Positions 1 through 8,545 of a stretch of 42,443 bases of DNA are shown here, in pieces. The first letter of the stretch is position 1, and the number at the start of each line of letters is the position of its first letter. Below the pieces are notes generated by a model. That model ran no database searches. It saw only the letters and a list, made by a program, of their open reading frames with translations, and was not told the origin of the DNA. The DNA comes from Nodosilinea sp. WJT8-NPBG4 (GTDB taxonomy: Bacteria > Cyanobacteriota > Cyanobacteriia > Phormidesmidales > Phormidesmidaceae): assembly GCA_019359285.1 (NCBI GenBank), contig JAHHHQ010000003.1, positions 1-42,443 on the forward strand, in the 5' to 3' direction. The translations under genes were made by a program, and so were the position numbers.

Positions 1-63
1 GTCGCCTCGGTCAACAGCAGCAAGCGCTTTTTCGCGCAGATCATTACTATAAGCGGCTGGCAT
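1..63 (-). CDS. IS630-family transposase, N-terminal fragment
   Basis: Reading leftward from the ATG at 61-63, 21 codons encode MPAAYSNDLREKALAAVDRG, the start typical of IS630-family OrfA proteins (a P-Y-S-x-D-L-R-x-K-A motif opening the helix-turn-helix domain that binds the element's ends). The rest lies outside the window. The right edge carries the 3' part of an IS630 transposase in the same orientation. The two could be copies of one element, but they do not overlap in sequence, so this cannot be tested here. Confidence 0.7.
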   Translation of the reverse strand, partial: MPAAYSNDLREKALAAVDRGD

Positions 64-91
64 CGTTACTCAAGCAATAGTCCTACTCTCC
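1..91 (-). mobile_element. IS630-family element, 5' end, cut by window edge
   Basis: The left edge holds the upstream end of an insertion sequence whose transposase reads leftward out of the window. An imperfect inverted repeat supports this. The segment GCAATAGTCCTACT at 74-87 is, on the minus strand, 11 of 14 identical to AGTGGAATTATTGC at 41805-41818 at the far end of the right-hand IS630 copy, and all differences are transitions. A TA dinucleotide, the usual IS630 target, sits at 92-93. The exact outer boundary is inferred. Confidence 0.6.
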
Positions 92-104
92 TAGAATGTC
101 CTAT

Positions 105-278
105 CTACGCCTTCATCTGCAATAAATAGAATGCAAGTGTATTCAGCAGTGCCAGCCACCAAAATCGGTCAAAGAAAACGAGTCGTAAACCAAACCAAAC
201 GGCGATCGCGCTGATATACATCCAGCCTAAAAGTTGGGTTAGAGCTTGCAAATTGGCTCGAAACCGATGGCGAGGCAT
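105..278 (-). pseudogene. Small membrane ORF, probably N-terminal remnant of a membrane protein gene
   Basis: A 57-codon ORF runs from ATG at 276-278 to TAG at 105-107. It has a basic start (MPRHRFRANL) and then two hydrophobic stretches, about residues 17-35 and 40-53, separated by a D-R-F-W-W turn. This pattern recalls the membrane-anchored N-terminus of cyanobacterial endonuclease/exonuclease/phosphatase-family proteins, but I cannot confirm it. The reading frame stops 12 bases before the TA that borders the IS630 end. The simplest reading is a gene interrupted by the insertion, whose remainder would lie beyond the element to the left. It could also be an intact small membrane protein. Confidence 0.4.
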
Positions 279-525
279 GTAATGGTTTTACCTAAGACTG
301 AACTTCGACAATAGTGGCCTTAAGAACAGTGACCTAAGTGTCAGGAAGGACAGCTTTTGAATGAGCACAATCCCTCTTTGGCAGAATGCGCCTGCGCTGT
401 GATGGGTTACGCCACTGCGGACTGTGGCTTTAGGGACAGATGGAGACTTGACAACACCGGCACCAGACGAATCGCGGTAGGTTGAAGAGGCCGCTTGTGG
501 CACTGATACTTACTGGCTAACTGAG

Positions 526-1152
526 ATGACCCAATATACGCTCTACGGACCGACCATCAGTACCTATGTGCGCACCGTCCGCATGATCTTGGCGGAAACC
601 AACACGCCCTACGACTTTAAAGAGGTCGATATCTTTAGCGATCGCGATCCCGAGTACTTGGCCAAGCATCCCTTTGGCAAGGTGCCTACCCTGGAGGTCG
701 ATGGGGAAGCGCTTTACGAAACCTCCGCCATTGTGGAATATCTCGATACGGTGGTAGGCAATCGCACCTTTACTCCCGCCGACCCCATGGGCCAAGCCCG
801 CATGCGCCAAATTATGTCGATTGTCGATAGCTATCTCTACGCCCCGGCCATCGGTGCGATCACCATTCAGCGGCTGATTGTGCCCAGCCAGGGTGGGCAA
901 GCCGACGAGGCCGCCGTGGCCGAGGCCACTCCCAAGGTCAAAACCGCATTGGCCGCGATCGAGGCGATCGCCTCCTGTAGCCCCTACCTGCTCGGCCCCA
1001 CCATAACCCTGGCCGACTTCTACCTCATGCCGGTGATGCTATATCTGTCGAAGACGCCAGAATTTGCCGCCGTCACCAGCGAGATTCCTCAGCTCAACGC
1101 CTGGTGGGCTGAGGTCAGTCATCGCCCCAGCTTCCTAGAGGTGATTTCCTAG
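526..1152 (+). CDS. Glutathione S-transferase family protein
   Basis: This 208-residue soluble protein has the two-domain GST layout. The N-terminal thioredoxin-like half (about 1-80) contains the STYVRTVRM helix start, the cis-proline motif K-V-P-T-L (Pro54) and the glutathione-gamma-glutamyl binding motif E-T-S-A-I (65-69). The all-helical C-terminal half ends with a typical L-A-D-F-Y-L-M-P segment near residue 170. GSTs of this type conjugate glutathione to electrophiles or reduce peroxides. The substrate cannot be read from sequence. The gene stands alone between the IS630 remnant and the convergent argB. The ATG at 526 follows an unremarkable leader with no strong Shine-Dalgarno sequence. 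Confidence 0.9.
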   Translation: MTQYTLYGPTISTYVRTVRMILAETNTPYDFKEVDIFSDRDPEYLAKHPFGKVPTLEVDGEALYETSAIVEYLDTVVGNRTFTPADPMGQARMRQIMSIVDSYLYAPAIGAITIQRLIVPSQGGQADEAAVAEATPKVKTALAAIEAIASCSPYLLGPTITLADFYLMPVMLYLSKTPEFAAVTSEIPQLNAWWAEVSHRPSFLEVIS

Positions 1153-1276
1153 GGCTGCGTTTCCTGGCGTTGCTGAATGGCAGTATGAATTTGCGAAATC
1201 CGGAATGAGTTTTCAAAGCTTTGAGCCGTCGCTTCATACCCTAAATCAGCAACGCCCGTTTCCTTAGAAAAGGCAG

Positions 1277-1304
1277 GTAGGGGCGCAGCATGCTGCGCCC
1301 CTAC
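1277..1304. repeat. 28-bp perfect palindrome between GST and argB genes
   Basis: From GTAG at 1277 to CTAC at 1304 the sequence is a perfect palindrome with GGGGCGCAGCATGCTGCGCC at its core. It sits between convergent genes, so it could act as a two-way transcription stop, although no T-run follows. Dispersed palindromes of this kind are familiar in cyanobacterial intergenic DNA. Confidence 0.75.
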
Positions 1305-1326
1305 AGAACTCCTTTGGGCTTACTCC

Positions 1327-2226
1327 CTAAACTCTAGAGGCTACAATCATTGAGCCAATGCCCAGATCGCTGAAAATTTCCAGCAGCAGGGCGTGAGGTA
1401 CGCGGCCATCGAGAATGTGGGCGGCACCGACCCCCTGGGCGAGCGATCGCACGCAGCAATTCACCTTTGGAATCATCCCCCCAGACACCACTCCGGTCTC
1501 AATCAGCTGCCGCGCCTGCTGAATATCAAGCTTGGGCAGCAGGGTAGAGGGGTCGTGGTAGTCCTCTAAAATGCCCTTGGTGTCGGTGAGCAAAATCAGC
1601 TTTTCCGCCCCTAGGGCGGCGGCAATTTCCCCCGCTACGGTGTCGGCGTTGATGTTGTAAGCCTGGCCCGTTTCGTCGCTGGCCACGCTCGACACGATAG
1701 GAATGTAGCCCGCCTCCGCCAGCGTTTTGATAATTCCCGAGTTAATGTTGCTCACCTCACCCACAAAACCTACATCGGCCGAGCCCTGGGGCCGAGCGGT
1801 AATCAAGTTGCCGTCTTTGCCGCAGAGGCCCACGGCCTTGCCCCCCTCCTGGTTAATCAGCGACACCAGCTCCTTGTTTACCCGACCCACCAGCACCATT
1901 TCCACTACATCCATGGTGGGGGCATCGGTGACCCGCAGGCCGTCTTTGAACTGGGGCTCAATGCCCAGCTTGCCCAGCCAAATGTTGATTTCGGGGCCAC
2001 CGCCGTGCACCACCACCGGGCGAATGCCCACACAGGACATAAACACAATGTCGCGGATGACGCCGGCTTTCAAGCTGCCATCTTTCATCGCCGCGCCGCC
2101 GTACTTCACTACTACCGTGCGGCCCCGAAACTGCTGAATGTAGGGCAACGCCTCGCTGAGAATGCGAACTCGCGCGGCCTCGGCCTCATGGACGCTGTCC
2201 ATTTGCGAAGAAGGAGACTGAACCAT
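1327..2226 (-). CDS. argB: Acetylglutamate kinase
   Basis: ArgB phosphorylates N-acetyl-L-glutamate with ATP, the second and controlling step of arginine synthesis in the cytoplasm. The 299-residue protein shows the amino-acid-kinase fold signatures K-Y-G-G-A-A-M-K (41-48), the V-V-H-G-G-G loop (72-77) that holds substrate phosphate, and L-L-T-D-T-K-G-I-L near the ATP site. The N-terminal helix before residue 40 is the feature that lets the hexameric, arginine-inhibited form respond to arginine. In cyanobacteria this enzyme is relieved of inhibition by PII (known for the family, not visible here). A later start at Met9 ([12 protein letters not shown]) is possible. It is followed downstream by no partner arg gene. 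Upstream on the same strand lies aroK, 45 bases away. Confidence 0.97.
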   Translation of the reverse strand: MVQSPSSQMDSVHEAEAARVRILSEALPYIQQFRGRTVVVKYGGAAMKDGSLKAGVIRDIVFMSCVGIRPVVVHGGGPEINIWLGKLGIEPQFKDGLRVTDAPTMDVVEMVLVGRVNKELVSLINQEGGKAVGLCGKDGNLITARPQGSADVGFVGEVSNINSGIIKTLAEAGYIPIVSSVASDETGQAYNINADTVAGEIAAALGAEKLILLTDTKGILEDYHDPSTLLPKLDIQQARQLIETGVVSGGMIPKVNCCVRSLAQGVGAAHILDGRVPHALLLEIFSDLGIGSMIVASRV

Positions 2227-2271
2227 GGCGCTACCGATAGGGTTGGCAGAAACTGAGCTGCCAGTAGTGTA

Positions 2272-2835
2272 TCAATTGAGCACGGCAGAATCAGTCTTAG
2301 CGCTAATTCTTTCGGCCACCAGGTCTAGAATGCGGGCCGCGATCGCCCCCACCGCTTCCCCAGCCCCCACCGTCACCGGCACATCTGCTTGGGCGTAGAG
2401 GTGCTGCCGCTGCTCCAAAAGGGTTGTCAGCTTAGTTTCCCAATCCTGCCCCTGCAACAGCGGACGGCCCACATCCTCCGCCAATCGCTCTTGCAGCACT
2501 GCGGTTGGCACATCTAGCCACACCACAATGCCGTGGTGCAGATAGCTCCAGTTCCGCTGCTGGGTAACAATGCCACCGCCGGTGGCGATAACTAGACGAC
2601 GGTAGGCCGACAGCTCTGCTAGCACCTCGGTTTCAAGCTGACGAAAGGCGGTCTCTCCCTGGCTGGCAAAGATATCAGCGATAGACTGCCCCGCCGCTGC
2701 CTCTATCACGGCATCGGTATCAAAGAACTGGTAACCGAGCATCTGGGCCAGGGCCGCGCCCGTGCTGCTTTTGCCAGCGCCCATCATGCCGATGAGGTAG
2801 AGGTTAATGCCGTTGAGGCGATCGGTCAAGGTCAT
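2272..2835 (-). CDS. aroK: Shikimate kinase
   Basis: AroK phosphorylates shikimate to shikimate-3-phosphate in aromatic amino-acid synthesis. The 187-residue protein has the P-loop G-M-M-G-A-G-K-S-S (16-24), the shikimate-binding D-T-D motif (39-41), the G-G-G loop (86-88) and the lid arginine in G-R-P-L-L (Arg124). I chose the ATG at 2835. The frame stays open 31 codons further upstream, but that extension is proline-rich translation of the C-rich spacer, overlaps the next gene and has no family counterpart. The gene is in a same-strand run with argB, the lapA-like gene, ubiX and RNase R. Confidence 0.96.
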   Translation of the reverse strand: MTLTDRLNGINLYLIGMMGAGKSSTGAALAQMLGYQFFDTDAVIEAAAGQSIADIFASQGETAFRQLETEVLAELSAYRRLVIATGGGIVTQQRNWSYLHHGIVVWLDVPTAVLQERLAEDVGRPLLQGQDWETKLTTLLEQRQHLYAQADVPVTVGAGEAVGAIAARILDLVAERISAKTDSAVLN

Positions 2836-2894
2836 GGAGGAAGGGAGTGGGGAGTAGGGGGTAGGGGAGATTAGGGGGGTGAGGAAGGTGGGGG
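2836..2894. repeat. C-rich/G-rich low-complexity spacer
   Basis: The + strand reads as reiterated G-rich units (GGGAGTGGGGAGTAGGGGG and variants). The same kind of spacer recurs near 4765, 14724-14908, 21275-21365, 34745-34790 and 38851-38911. Confidence 0.7.
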
Positions 2895-4064
2895 TTAGGG
2901 AGTGAGGGCATCGTCGGTGTCGTCCCATTCGTCACTGGGTGGGCGGTTTGGGGCCGGTTCACTGCGATCGCTCCATGTCTCAACGGCAGCGGCGGATTCG
3001 GTAGCGGCGGTGTAGGGAGGCACAATTACTCGATAGTCGGCATCGACGACGCCATCTTCAGCGATTTCGGGTTCACCTAAGTCGTCATCTTCCGCCTCAT
3101 CTCTGTTGTAGGCACTATTGTCAGCCGCATAGACTGAGCCTCTTGTGTAGGCAGTGTCAGCATACCGGGGGGCTGGGTCGCTGCCGTAGATTACGTCATC
3201 AGGGGGGGCGTAGATGTTGTCAACCTGGCCGCTCTGGGGTGCCGGGTCGTCTTCGTCGCGGTAGCTGTAGGAGTACAGTGATCCATCGCGATACGTTCGG
3301 CGCGGCGCTTGGGAGGCTTCAAACTCACGGTTAGGGTCGCGGCTGGGGTCACTGTTCTGTCCCCAGCCCTGGGTGATGTCATCCAGGTGATCTTCTACTG
3401 GGCTGACTCCAGGCGCTCGGTAGGGGCGATTTTCTAGCCCATCCCAATCGGTGTCGAGTTCGCGCAGCGACTCGTTGACCCGCTGCTGCTGCTTGGCCTG
3501 CTGCTTGCTGCTGCTAAACCAGGTGGTGACGCTATCGACAATTCCCGAGGCCGAGGCCGAAACGGATGACGAGGTGTTTTCGGGTTTAGGAGCCTGGCTG
3601 AGGGATTCCCAATCGCTCCACTGACCGGGCGATTTAAGGTTAGTCCAGGCTCGCCAGCTAGGGTCATCGTCAGCGGGATTATCGCTGCTGGTGCCGGGAG
3701 TGGTCGGCGATCGCCCTGCTCCACCACTTCTCGATCCGGGGGCAGTGTAGTCGCGCCCAGCCTGACTAGTTGTCGAGGCCGTCCCAGAAGATGAACTGGT
3801 GGGTTCGTAGAAGGATTGAGGCCGATATTTGTACGCCGTGGAACGATTGCCACCGCTAGGGCCAATTGACCCGAGCAGGGCAGTCAATACGAGGGTCGTT
3901 AATGCCCCTAGGCCCACAGCCCCCGTCAGCCAAATGCCAAGCGGCAAAGCCTGGGTTGTGCCGCCAAAAAAGACCAGGGGTAGAGCTGGGGCCAAGTTTT
4001 GCACCCCCAGCAGCAGCACTGCCCCCAAAACCAGCAAGACCACAATTAGACGTATGGTAGCCAT
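2895..4064 (-). CDS. LapA-domain membrane protein with long acidic disordered tail
   Basis: The 389-residue protein begins with two hydrophobic segments, about residues 4-26 and 38-66, joined by a short loop containing V-Q-N and a F-F-G-G turn. This matches the LapA/DUF1049 (lipopolysaccharide assembly protein A) membrane hairpin found in many cyanobacterial proteins. The remaining 320 residues are rich in S, T, G, P, D and E, with no predicted globular motif, and end strongly acidic. The tail is much longer than in the roughly 100-residue family members. The orientation suggests a cytoplasmic tail, but this is inference. The function is unknown. It lies between ubiX and aroK on the same strand. 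Confidence 0.7.
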   Translation of the reverse strand: MATIRLIVVLLVLGAVLLLGVQNLAPALPLVFFGGTTQALPLGIWLTGAVGLGALTTLVLTALLGSIGPSGGNRSTAYKYRPQSFYEPTSSSSGTASTTSQAGRDYTAPGSRSGGAGRSPTTPGTSSDNPADDDPSWRAWTNLKSPGQWSDWESLSQAPKPENTSSSVSASASGIVDSVTTWFSSSKQQAKQQQRVNESLRELDTDWDGLENRPYRAPGVSPVEDHLDDITQGWGQNSDPSRDPNREFEASQAPRRTYRDGSLYSYSYRDEDDPAPQSGQVDNIYAPPDDVIYGSDPAPRYADTAYTRGSVYAADNSAYNRDEAEDDDLGEPEIAEDGVVDADYRVIVPPYTAATESAAAVETWSDRSEPAPNRPPSDEWDDTDDALTP

Positions 4065-4113
4065 GGTCAGCCCTATAGCGTCATCTTGCTCATCCTATCG
4101 TGACTCGCGGAGG

Positions 4114-4758
4114 TTAGACGTTAGATAGGTGCCCCTGCCAGCGGTTGAGGGGCACACAGTCGATGTCGAGCTGATCGAGGGCGCGGGCTACCACAAAATC
4201 CACCAGGTCTTCGATGGTCTGGGGCTGGTGGTACCAGGCCGGAATAGCAGGCACAATGCGCGCCCCGGCCTCGGCTAGGGTAGTCAGGTTGCGCAGGTGA
4301 ATCAGGCTAAAGGGAGTTTCGCGTGGCACCACCACCAGCTTGCGGCCTTCCTTGAGCTGAACGTCGGCGGCTCGCTCTAGCAGGTCAGAACTCAGGCCCG
4401 CCGCCAGTCGTCCTACAGTGCTCATGCTGCACGGTATCACCACCATCCCCGCTGCCCGGTACGAGCCGCTGGCAATGGTAGCCCCCACATCTCCCCAGGG
4501 ATGGCAGCGCAGCTTGCCTGCGGTGGGCACCTCAGCCTGGTCGCGCCAAAACTGCTCTTGCTTCTCAGGGTCAAGGGGCATGTGAATGCCTGACTCGGCC
4601 TGCCACACCATTTGCGATGCCTTGGACGCAACTAAATCCACGACGCCGTCGGCATTGAGCACGTGTCGCAACGTGCGCACGGCATAAATCAAACCCGATG
4701 CGCCGGTCACTCCCACAATGAGAGGACGGGCGGAGAGGGGAGTTTCGGCGGTTGGCAT
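4114..4758 (-). CDS. ubiX: Flavin prenyltransferase UbiX
   Basis: UbiX joins dimethylallyl phosphate to FMN to make prenylated FMN, the cofactor of UbiD-type decarboxylases. In cyanobacteria these act in plastoquinone/quinone-type pathways. Visible signatures are the flavin-binding G-V-T-G-A-S-G-L-I-Y (16-25), the P-C-S-M-S-T motif near residue 109 and the V-P-R-E-T-P-F-S motif near residue 155, which are characteristic of UbiX/Pad1. Length (214) is slightly above the usual 190-200 because of an N-terminal extension of about 10 residues. It lies 171 bases downstream of RNase R on the same strand, through a spacer that is partly low complexity. Confidence 0.95.
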   Translation of the reverse strand: MPTAETPLSARPLIVGVTGASGLIYAVRTLRHVLNADGVVDLVASKASQMVWQAESGIHMPLDPEKQEQFWRDQAEVPTAGKLRCHPWGDVGATIASGSYRAAGMVVIPCSMSTVGRLAAGLSSDLLERAADVQLKEGRKLVVVPRETPFSLIHLRNLTTLAEAGARIVPAIPAWYHQPQTIEDLVDFVVARALDQLDIDCVPLNRWQGHLSNV

Positions 4759-4929
4759 TGTGTATAGGGGTGGGGAGTATGGGGGTGAGCGGGTGAGGCA
4801 CCTGACCAGCGCAGCTATCCGGAGTCACCCGCTGATCTGTCCTAATCCTAACGAGCTTAAGTTTCTAGGGCTAACGCCATTGAACTAACCCGCTACCTCA
4901 GGCACTTCCTTACTCACCTGCCTACTTAC

Positions 4930-7350
4930 TTACTCACCCTCATCGCGCCCGTTGTCTTGGTCGTCATCGCGCCCATCATCTTGGCCGTCATCTCGACTAT
5001 TGATGGGTTCGCCGTTGTCGTCTTCGCTGTAGTTGTTGTCTTCATCTTCGGGAGCCTGGCTGCCACCGCCGACGGCAACGAGGTCGATCTGCTGACGGTA
5101 GTAGTCAACGCTTTTGACCTGCACATCAACTTTGTCGCCAAGACGGTATTGCTGGCGGTTTTTGCGGCCGACGAGCTTTTGCTGGCGGGCTCGGTATTCG
5201 TACCAGTCATCTTTGAGCGAGCTGACGTGGACGAGCCCTTCGACCAGCAATTCTTCAATTTCGACGAAGAAGCCGTAGGACTGCACGCCGGTAATCAGGC
5301 CGTGGAAGACCTCGCCCGTATGCGATCGCATAAATTCCGCCTTCTTCAGCCCCTCCAGGTCCGATTCGGCCTCTTGGGCCAGGCGCTCGCGCTCGGTGAG
5401 ATGGATAGCGATGCGGGGAATGTCATCCTCTAGCTCGTGCTGAATCTCGGGGGGCAGCACGTTCCAGTTGACCTGGCCGTGGCAGGAGCTGTGGCGCAGG
5501 TTGGCCGGGTCTTTGGAACGGGTGGAGCGGCGATCGCGGCCCGACTCAAACACCGCATGGAGAATGCGGTGGATCAGTAAATCGGCATAGCGGCGGGAGG
5601 GCGAGGTGAAGTGGGTATAGCCCTCGGTGAGAGCCAGCCCAAAGTGCAGGTCGGCGTGGGTGCTGTAAAAAGCGGGCTGAATGGTCTCTAGCAGCAGGTA
5701 GGTGAGAATTTTCTCGGCCCCTGAGGCGGCAAACTGCTCCACAAACCGCTGGTAGTCTTTAGGCTGGGGGGCCGCTTCGTCATCTAGGGTGAGCTGAATC
5801 TCCATGTTTTCAGCCAGCTTGACTAGCTCCTGCACATCGCTAGCGTCGGGGGCGCGGTGCAGGCGGTAGATGGCGGGCACCCCCAGAGCCTTAAGCTGCT
5901 GAGCAATGAGTTGATTGCCCAGCAGCATGCACTCCGTCACAATTTGCCGAGAGGGCAGGCTCGTGGCCGTCACCATCACCCCCAACAGGCCTTCATCGTC
6001 GTACTGAAACTTGGGCGATCGGTAATGGGCGAGCGGCTCACCCGCATCGGCGGGGAAGTCGTACTCGGGCAGATTTAGCTCAAAGGAACCGCGGTGGAGG
6101 CGCTGCCGCTTGATCGCCTGGCTCAAGTAGAGCAGGTTATCCATCAGGTCGTAGACCGGCTCTAGGGCCTTGAGGGCCTTCGGCTTGATGCCTAGACTCG
6201 TAAGGACATCGGAGTTATCGCGCTCCAATATTCCCTGGGCTTCTTGGTAGGAGATTTGGTGGTCTACGGCTACCACCGTGGGCTGCACCTCGTACTCCTT
6301 CACGGCACCTGTGTCGTCGAGGGTAACCAGCACCGAAATCGCCAACCGGTCTTTGCCCGCCAGCAGCGACCCCAGCGGCCCAGACAGGGGCGGCGGCAGC
6401 ATGGGAATTACCTCATCGCCCAGATAGACCGAGGTGCCTCGCTTGCAGGCCTCCTGGTCAATGGGTGAATGGGCCGGAACGTAGTGGGAAATATCGGCAA
6501 TGTGAATTCCCAGTCGCCACTGGCCAGCGGCGGTGCGCTCTAGGCTGATGGCGTCGTCGATCACCTGGGCGTTGGGACCGTCAATGGCTACGGTAAGGAC
6601 ATCGCGCAGGTCAATGCGGTCTTTGAAATCGGCTTTGAGCACGCGGGTGGGCAGCGCCTGGGCGGCGGTGAGCACCGCGTCAGAAAACTTGCGGGGCAGA
6701 TCGTGCTTGCAGTAGACGATGTCGATGTCAGCGGCGGCTTCGGCGTCACTGCCGAGAATTTGGGCTACCCGGCCCTGGGGCAGGTGCTGCCCCAGGGGAT
6801 AGCGCACAATTTCGACATGGGCCAGCTGGTCGACGGCGTCGGCCAGGTCACCGCCGTTGGCCACCAGGGCCAGCTCAAACAGCAGGCGATCGTCGAGGGG
6901 TACGGCGCGGTAGTCGTCAGATTCTTGCTTGACGCGGGCTAGCACTGACGCATTAGCCCGCTCTAGAATGAGCTGCACTTCGCCTTCAGGGCTGCGGCGG
7001 CGGCTGCCCTCCTTGGTGACTTTGACCAGTACGCGATCGCCGTTCCAGGCTGTATTTAGCTGGCTCTCACGTACGTAGATATCGTCAGCTCCCTCTTCGT
7101 CCTGAATGGCAAAGCAAAAGCCCTTGCTTGAGCAGCGCAGCTTGCCCTCAATCACATTTTCCGCCAGCTCGCGACGATACTTGCCCCGCTCTTTGACCAG
7201 CACCCCAATCCGCTCTAGGGCGTCAACGGCGATTTGCAAGTCACGCTGGCTGGCATCGTCGTTGCAGTGCAGCTTTTTCTCTAGGCCCTTGAGGGTGTGG
7301 GTTTTATCTTTGGTAAAGCTTGCCAGTAAGGCCGCGATCGAGAGTTCCAT
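4930..7350 (-). CDS. rnr: Ribonuclease R/II family 3'-5' exoribonuclease
   Basis: This 806-residue exoribonuclease degrades RNA processively from the 3' end. Order of domains: N-terminal winged helix (about 1-65), cold-shock OB domains (about 65-230), catalytic RNB domain (about 240-590) with G-I-H-I-A-D-I-S-H-Y (281-290) and F-T-S-P-S-R-R-Y-A-D-L, and a C-terminal S1 domain (G-E-V-F-H-G-L-I-T-G-V). The tail is a low-complexity acidic repeat built from D-D-G-Q/R-D-D units. One point is odd. In the metal-binding motif D257-G-P-N-A-Q-V-I-D-D266, the position corresponding to Asp207 of E. coli RNase II is Val263, while the other three Asp remain. It is the first gene of the minus-strand run toward argB. 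Confidence 0.93.
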   Translation of the reverse strand: MELSIAALLASFTKDKTHTLKGLEKKLHCNDDASQRDLQIAVDALERIGVLVKERGKYRRELAENVIEGKLRCSSKGFCFAIQDEEGADDIYVRESQLNTAWNGDRVLVKVTKEGSRRRSPEGEVQLILERANASVLARVKQESDDYRAVPLDDRLLFELALVANGGDLADAVDQLAHVEIVRYPLGQHLPQGRVAQILGSDAEAAADIDIVYCKHDLPRKFSDAVLTAAQALPTRVLKADFKDRIDLRDVLTVAIDGPNAQVIDDAISLERTAAGQWRLGIHIADISHYVPAHSPIDQEACKRGTSVYLGDEVIPMLPPPLSGPLGSLLAGKDRLAISVLVTLDDTGAVKEYEVQPTVVAVDHQISYQEAQGILERDNSDVLTSLGIKPKALKALEPVYDLMDNLLYLSQAIKRQRLHRGSFELNLPEYDFPADAGEPLAHYRSPKFQYDDEGLLGVMVTATSLPSRQIVTECMLLGNQLIAQQLKALGVPAIYRLHRAPDASDVQELVKLAENMEIQLTLDDEAAPQPKDYQRFVEQFAASGAEKILTYLLLETIQPAFYSTHADLHFGLALTEGYTHFTSPSRRYADLLIHRILHAVFESGRDRRSTRSKDPANLRHSSCHGQVNWNVLPPEIQHELEDDIPRIAIHLTERERLAQEAESDLEGLKKAEFMRSHTGEVFHGLITGVQSYGFFVEIEELLVEGLVHVSSLKDDWYEYRARQQKLVGRKNRQQYRLGDKVDVQVKSVDYYRQQIDLVAVGGGSQAPEDEDNNYSEDDNGEPINSRDDGQDDGRDDDQDNGRDEGE

Positions 7351-7386
7351 GTAGCGACTGATTCCTAAAACTATTCATGACTGGGG

Positions 7387-7750
7387 TGCCCCGGGCTACG
7401 ACAGGTCATCAACCCGTGTGAGCGCCAGGAATGCGGTCTCAGTACGCTGCCTGTAGCAACGAGGCGACGCCGAAACCAGTGCTGGGGTGAAGCCGTAGCG
7501 GCAACTGGCCTCGATTCGTCTTCTTCAAGGCAAGGTGCAGACAAGCGCTCTGGCTCCCTCCTCTAGCTATGGCCGAGAGGACAACCGACAGACTGGGGTA
7601 GCCAACGCCCAAGTGTAACTGCTACAGCCGCAGATGAACCCGGCAGCGAAAGTAACCCTCACCTCAGGCCCAGCCTCTCAGGGAGGCTAAACCCCTCAAA
7701 CGATGGGGAGCCGGTTACACCCTACAGTTTCTCAGGAAATGGACCGCTGT
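7387..7750 (+). ncRNA. Structured RNA-like segment, possibly a degenerate group II intron fragment
   Basis: There is no ORF in this 526-base gap, but the + strand is dense in nested complementarities. CCAGG (7425-7429) can pair with CCTG after an inner TGCG/CGCA-type helix. GAGGC and CCAGT pair with ACTGG and GCCTC around a GCCG-TAG-CGGC hairpin, GCCTC pairs with GAGGC near 7675, and CCCC pairs with GGGG around TCAAACGAT. The stretch begins with GTGTG at 7416, fitting the group II intron 5' consensus GUGYG, and ends with GGGGAGCCGG, like the start of a group II domain V. No complete domain V or reverse transcriptase follows. The family assignment is inference from motif memory. It could be another structured RNA, and the strand is uncertain. 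Confidence 0.4.
7394..7412 (+). repeat. 19-nt direct repeat, copy 1
   Basis: GGCTACGACAGGTCATCAA occurs here and, identically, at 35612-35630. Both copies are in noncoding DNA and are preceded within a few bases by TGGGG. Here the repeat lies immediately before the GTGTG that opens the structured segment. Confidence 0.85.
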
Positions 7751-7876
7751 CAAATCTTTTTGTCAATGGAAGGCAACGTTTTGTAAAGCAGACGCGAGGT
7801 GCAAGGTATCGGGTGCAGGGTCCTGAGCCACCCCTAATCCCTAACACCCTAAACCTGACACCCCTCCTTCAATCCA

Positions 7877-8545
7877 TCACTTCCGCTCGCCCGTGACGAT
7901 GTAGGCCACCCGCTTGCCAATGTTGGTGGCATGGTCGGCAATCCGCTCCATGTAGCGAATTGCCAGCACCAGCAGTACTGTCGGCTCGACCGAACCGATC
8001 AGGTTGGTCTGGTGGGCTAGCAAGGCATACAGCTCTTCGTAGTCGGCGTCGATGGCGTCGTCTTTTTGCTTAATCTCTAGGCCACTCTTGGCATCGAGGT
8101 CAGAGAGGGCCAGCAGGCACATCGCGACCATCGATCGGCAGCGATCGAGCATGGTCTGCACTCGCCCCATCAGCGGGTGTACGGGGTAAGGAAAGAGTTT
8201 AAGCGCGACTTCCCCCAGATCTTCGGCGTAGTCACCGATGCGTTCCAGGTCACGTACTAGCTGCATAAATGCCCCAACGCGCCGCAGATCCTTGGCCTCT
8301 GGCTGTGCCTGGAGCGTAAACAGGTGCATGCAGTCCATCTCGATTTGGCGGTAGAACTTGTCGATCTGCTTGTCGTGACGGTGGAGCCGCTGGGCAGAAT
8401 CGAGATTGCGATCGCATAGTGCCTCCCGGGCCAGCACGCAGGAGTTTTCAACCAGCGCCCCCATGCGCAGCAGATCGCGCTGCACCCGCAGCAGCTGCCG
8501 ATCAAAGTCACCACGCACGGGTTGAGTTGTATCCATATCAAGCAT
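7877..8545 (-). CDS. phoU: Phosphate signaling complex protein PhoU
   Basis: PhoU links the PstSCAB phosphate transporter to the histidine kinase of the phosphate regulon and represses it when phosphate is ample. The all-helical protein has the two PhoU three-helix repeats, with the metal-binding E/D-x-x-x-D type motifs visible as L-E-R-I-G-D-Y-A-E-D in the first repeat and M-E-R-I-A-D-H-A-T-N-I in the second. Length (about 222) is normal. Three starts are possible: GTG at 8557, ATG at 8545, ATG at 8536. I use the first ATG. No pst or sphS/sphR gene is nearby, so it is expressed alone. Confidence 0.94.
   Translation of the reverse strand: MLDMDTTQPVRGDFDRQLLRVQRDLLRMGALVENSCVLAREALCDRNLDSAQRLHRHDKQIDKFYRQIEMDCMHLFTLQAQPEAKDLRRVGAFMQLVRDLERIGDYAEDLGEVALKLFPYPVHPLMGRVQTMLDRCRSMVAMCLLALSDLDAKSGLEIKQKDDAIDADYEELYALLAHQTNLIGSVEPTVLLVLAIRYMERIADHATNIGKRVAYIVTGERK

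Noticed and set aside
288..503. 71-codon minus-strand frame left of the GST gene
   Set aside because: It has no ribosome site or family match, and I could not confirm a transposon remnant. The 279-525 stretch is left unassigned.
4957..5433. 158-codon hydrophobic plus-strand frame
   Set aside because: It is antisense to the acidic tail of RNase R. The Val-rich stretches are the reverse of Asp codons.
7387..7750. RNase P RNA, tmRNA, cobalamin riboswitch
   Set aside because: The conserved boxes of each (such as the tmRNA T-arm end, RNase P GAGGAAAGTC, B12-box) are absent.
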